Assembly: GCA_002429615.1 (NCBI GenBank)
Contig: DJAN01000216.1
Location: 1 to 8,165 of the forward strand
Length of the DNA stretch: 8,165 nt
Reading direction: 5' to 3'
Source of the DNA: Lysobacteraceae bacterium UBA6001
GTDB taxonomy: Bacteria > Pseudomonadota > Gammaproteobacteria > Xanthomonadales > Xanthomonadaceae
Shown: positions 5,694 to 8,165 of the stretch, in pieces
How positions within the stretch are numbered: the first letter of the stretch is position 1
Layout: the number at the start of each line of letters is the position of its first letter
The notes under the pieces: generated by a model
The model's input: only the letters and a program-made list of their open reading frames with translations
Database searches by the model: none
Told to the model about the DNA's origin: nothing
Translations under genes and position numbers: made by a program

Positions 5694-5974
5694 AAGATTG
5701 CCTGGAAGTCGTGAACAACCGTTTCGAACTGGTCATGATGGCGTCCAAGCGCGCCCGCCAGCTCGCCAACGGCGTGCAGGCCACCCTCGACAACAGCGAA
5801 TCGGCCGACAAGCCGACCGTGCTGGCCCTGCGCGAGATCGCTGCGCGCAAGATCGACAACACGCTGATCGAGGAAGTCGAGAAGGCCGAGCGCGAGCGCG
5901 CCGAGCGTGAAGCCCTGGAGTGGGCCGCCGCCGAGGTCGTCGCCGACGAGGACATGTCCAAGAACGACGACTGA
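5675..5974 (+). CDS. rpoZ: RNA polymerase omega subunit
   Basis: The 99-residue protein has the standard omega sequence: [20 protein letters not shown], then the [10 protein letters not shown] segment (about 24-33), the [16 protein letters not shown] segment (about 45-60) that contacts the beta' C-terminus, and an acidic, coiled C-terminal tail rich in Glu and Arg. Omega helps beta' fold and join the core enzyme. In E. coli its first residues (Ala2, Arg3, Val4) form part of ppGpp binding site 1 with beta'; here MARI keeps Ala2 and Arg3 with a conservative Ile4. The start is set by GGGAG five bases upstream and by the family N-terminus. The gene has its own promoter, may also be reached from gmk, and is closed by a strong terminator before spoT. 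Length matches the 99-residue Xanthomonas protein as recalled. Confidence 0.97.
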   Translation: MARITVEDCLEVVNNRFELVMMASKRARQLANGVQATLDNSESADKPTVLALREIAARKIDNTLIEEVEKAERERAEREALEWAAAEVVADEDMSKNDD

Positions 5975-6000
5975 TCCGCGCGACATTCCGGATCGATCCC

Positions 6001-6036
6001 CAGAACAGCCCGCCTGGTGCGGGCTGTTCTGCTTTT
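6001..6036 (+). terminator. Strong Rho-independent terminator after rpoZ
   Basis: A perfect 13-bp stem (6001-6013 with 6019-6031: arms CAGAACAGCCCGC and GCGGGCTGTTCTG) with a five-base loop CTGGT is followed by CTTTT. It begins 26 bases after the rpoZ stop. There is no T-tract in the opposite direction, so it works for the plus strand. It should insulate spoT from the gmk-rpoZ transcript. Confidence 0.93.
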
Positions 6037-6042
6037 CGGCGT

Positions 6043-6069
6043 TTGCCGTACCCGTTGCGCTGGCATAGT
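6043..6069 (+). promoter_or_regulatory. Putative spoT promoter giving a leaderless or near-leaderless mRNA
   Basis: Between the rpoZ terminator and spoT there are only about 41 bases. They contain TTGCCG (6043-6048) and CATAGT (6064-6069), spaced 15 bases, a little short; TAGTCT (6066-6071) would give 17. Either -10 ends only 6-8 bases before the spoT ATG (6078), so transcription should begin at or next to the start codon. No Shine-Dalgarno is present, in keeping with this. Confidence 0.4.
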
Positions 6070-6077
6070 CTTCCCGC

Positions 6078-8165
6078 ATGAACCCAGGCCCCTCCGCCCA
6101 GGCTGCACTTGTGTCGCCGTCGTCGCCGACCGGCGACGTACCCGACTATGTCCTGGAGATGGAGCGCGCCGCGGCCTACCTGCCCGCCGAACAGCGCCCG
6201 CTGCTGCGCCGCGCATGGGAAGTGGGTGCCGCCGCGCACGCCGGGCAGACCCGCAAGTCGGGCGAGCCGTACATCACCCATCCGGTGGCCGTTGCCGGGG
6301 TGCTGGCCGAGCTGGGCATGGACGTGGAGTCGCTGATCGCGGCGATCCTGCACGACACCATCGAGGACACGCCGCTCACCCGCGAAGAGCTCGCCGCGGA
6401 ATTCGGCGAGGCGGTGGCCGAGCTGGTGGATGGCGTCACCAAGCTGGACAAGCTGAAGTTCCGCGACCGCCAGGAAGCGGCCGCCGAGAGCTTCCGCAAG
6501 ATGCTGCTGGCGATGTCGCGCGACCTGCGCGTGATCATGATCAAGCTCGCCGATCGCCTGCACAACATGCGCACGCTCGGCGCGCAGAGCACCGAGGCGC
6601 GCGGCCGCATCGCCCGCGAGACGCTGGAGATCTACGCACCCATCGCCCAGCGCCTGGGCATGAGCCTGATCAAGTCCGAGCTGCAGAACCTGGGCTTCAA
6701 GGCGCTGTATCCGTGGCGCCACGCCATCATCGAAAAGCACATCCGCAGCCAGCCGGTGGTGCGTCGCGAGTCACTGGCGCAGGTCGAGGTGCAGCTGTCG
6801 CAGCGCCTGGCCAAGGAAGGTCTGGAGCATCGGCTGGTCAGCCGGATCAAGACCCCGTGGAGCATCTACAACAAGATGCGCGACGAGAACAAAACCTTCG
6901 ACCAGGTGATGGACGTGTTCGGCTTCCGCCTGGTCGTGCGCACCGTGCCGGATTGCTATCACGCACTCGGCGCGGTGCACGCCACGTTCAAGCCGCTGGA
7001 CGGGCGCTTCCGCGATTTCATCGCCATCCCCAAGGCCAACGGTTACCAGTCGCTGCACACCGTGCTGTTTGGCCCCTACGGCTCGCCGATCGAAGTGCAG
7101 ATCCGCACCGAGGAGATGGACCTGATCGCCGAGCGCGGCGTGGCCGCGCATTGGACCTACAAGTTCGGCAGCGATTCGCCCAACAGCGCGCAGAGCCGCG
7201 CGCATGCGTGGATCGTGGACCTGATCGAGTCGCAGCGCGCCGCCGGTTCGTCGCTGGAGTTCCTCGACAACGTCAAGGTCGACCTGTTCCCGGACGAGGT
7301 CTATCTGTTCACGCCCAAGGGCAAGATCCTCGCGTTGCCGCGCAATTCCACCGCGCTGGACTTCGCCTACGCCGTGCATACCGACGTCGGCAATCAGGCG
7401 GTGGCCTCGCGCGTGGACAAGAAGCTGGTGCCGCTGCGTACCAAGTTGGTCAGCGGGCAGACGGTGGAGATCATCACCGCGCGCTCGGCCACGCCCAAGC
7501 CGCAGTGGCTGGAATTCGTGGTCAGCAGCAAGGCGCGCACGGCGATCCGCCACCAGCTCAAGCAGCTGGAGCACGAGGATGCCGTGCAGCTGGGCCACCG
7601 CATGCTGGACCGCGCGCTGGAAGCGATGGATTCCTCGCTCGAACGGCTGCCGAAGGGCCGCCTCGATGCGTTCCTCGCCGAACACCGCTATCCGCGCCTG
7701 GAGGCGCTGCTGGCCGATGTCGCGCTCGGCAACTGGATGCCCACCCAGGCCGCGCAGGCGCTGATGGCCTACGCCGAGCTGCGCGGTGGCGGGCATTCCA
7801 AGCATTCGCAGGAAAAGATCCTGATCAACGGCAGCGAGCGTGGCGTGGTGAGTTTCGCCAATTGCTGCCAGCCGATCCCGGGCGACGAGATCATGGGTTA
7901 CCACACAGCCGGCAAGGGCATCGTGGTGCACCGGCTGGATTGCCCGAACCTGGCCGAACTGCGCAAGTCGCCCGAGCGCTGGGTGCCGATCGACTGGGAC
8001 TCCAATGTCACCGGCGACTACGACACCGCGCTGGTGGTGGAAGTGGAGAACCGCACCGGCGTGCTGGCGCAGCTGGCGGCGGCGATCGCGCAGAGCGAGT
8101 CGAACATCGAGCGCGTGGACTACCTGGACCGCGACTTCAACGCGGCGGTGCTGCGCTTCAACATC
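6078..8165 (+). CDS. spoT: SpoT, bifunctional (p)ppGpp synthetase/hydrolase, C-terminus cut by right window edge
   Basis: SpoT makes and degrades the alarmone (p)ppGpp. The frame gives 696 codons from ATG 6078 to the window end without a stop; homologues are about 700-725 residues, so little is missing. Domains in order: N-terminal HD hydrolase with H68 (YITHP) and H92-D93-x-x-E96-D97 (HDTIED), indicating an active hydrolase; synthetase with RIKTPWSIYNKM, then R310-F311-R312-D313 followed by FIAIPKANGYQSLHT and EVQIRTEEMD; TGS domain from about 402 (DLFPDEVYLFTPKGK); helical region; CC-type zinc-finger-like segment at C596-C597 (NCCQPIPGD); and ACT domain from about 648 (LVVEVENRTGVLAQL). The RFRD motif corresponds to RxKD of bifunctional enzymes rather than EXDD of RelA. 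The start agrees with the Xanthomonas protein as recalled (MNPGPS). There is no Shine-Dalgarno. The rpoZ-spoT adjacency is shared with E. coli, but here a strong terminator lies between them. Confidence 0.97.
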   Translation, partial: MNPGPSAQAALVSPSSPTGDVPDYVLEMERAAAYLPAEQRPLLRRAWEVGAAAHAGQTRKSGEPYITHPVAVAGVLAELGMDVESLIAAILHDTIEDTPLTREELAAEFGEAVAELVDGVTKLDKLKFRDRQEAAAESFRKMLLAMSRDLRVIMIKLADRLHNMRTLGAQSTEARGRIARETLEIYAPIAQRLGMSLIKSELQNLGFKALYPWRHAIIEKHIRSQPVVRRESLAQVEVQLSQRLAKEGLEHRLVSRIKTPWSIYNKMRDENKTFDQVMDVFGFRLVVRTVPDCYHALGAVHATFKPLDGRFRDFIAIPKANGYQSLHTVLFGPYGSPIEVQIRTEEMDLIAERGVAAHWTYKFGSDSPNSAQSRAHAWIVDLIESQRAAGSSLEFLDNVKVDLFPDEVYLFTPKGKILALPRNSTALDFAYAVHTDVGNQAVASRVDKKLVPLRTKLVSGQTVEIITARSATPKPQWLEFVVSSKARTAIRHQLKQLEHEDAVQLGHRMLDRALEAMDSSLERLPKGRLDAFLAEHRYPRLEALLADVALGNWMPTQAAQALMAYAELRGGGHSKHSQEKILINGSERGVVSFANCCQPIPGDEIMGYHTAGKGIVVHRLDCPNLAELRKSPERWVPIDWDSNVTGDYDTALVVEVENRTGVLAQLAAAIAQSESNIERVDYLDRDFNAAVLRFNI

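Noticed and set aside
3860..6079. 739-residue open frame on the minus strand opposite yicC, gmk and rpoZ
   Set aside because: It is antisense to three well-recognised genes, crosses their regulatory gaps, and has the low-complexity Ala/Arg/Gln/His composition typical of shadow frames in GC-rich DNA.
6771..7931. 386-residue minus-strand open frame inside spoT
   Set aside because: It is antisense to a complete and conserved SpoT reading frame and has no recognisable domain.
1..8165. Mobile element, CRISPR array, phage or defence system
   Set aside because: No transposase, integrase, direct-repeat array or long repeats are visible; gene content and order are those of a conserved housekeeping region.

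Overview
The window is a housekeeping stretch of a GC-rich gammaproteobacterial chromosome, almost certainly from the Xanthomonadaceae (Xanthomonas / Stenotrophomonas / Pseudoxanthomonas type). SpoT, Gmk, RNase PH and the 99-residue omega subunit read like the Xanthomonas proteins as I remember them; no database search was possible, so the genus is left open. There are no mobile elements, CRISPR arrays, tRNAs or rRNAs, and no gene-free stretch over about 110 bases.

Left half, minus strand, in order of transcription: rph (RNase PH), a small VOC/glyoxalase-fold protein, rdgB (dITP/XTP pyrophosphatase), hemW (heme chaperone, radical-SAM family) and the N-terminal part of a DUF1631 protein that runs off the left edge. 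rph/VOC and VOC/rdgB each overlap by an ATGA, so they look translationally coupled. Gaps of about 100 bases before hemW and before DUF1631 leave room for extra promoters or processing sites.

Right half, plus strand: yicC (divergent from rph, as in E. coli), gmk (guanylate kinase), rpoZ (RNA polymerase omega) and spoT (ppGpp synthetase/hydrolase), which runs off the right edge. A very strong intrinsic terminator separates rpoZ from spoT, and spoT appears to have its own promoter so close to the ATG that its mRNA may be leaderless.

Functionally, the right half joins GMP/GDP supply (Gmk), ppGpp turnover (SpoT) and an RNA polymerase subunit that forms part of a ppGpp-binding site (omega). The left half joins RNA 3'-end trimming, nucleotide-pool cleaning and heme handling. 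I see no undescribed large system. The items most worth a second look are regulatory: near-identical GC-rich discriminators at the gmk and rpoZ promoters, hairpins in both leaders, a small ORF with an excellent Shine-Dalgarno between gmk and rpoZ, and the probable leaderless start of spoT. The VOC protein embedded in the rph-rdgB unit, which lacks a usual metal ligand, is the main protein-level oddity.
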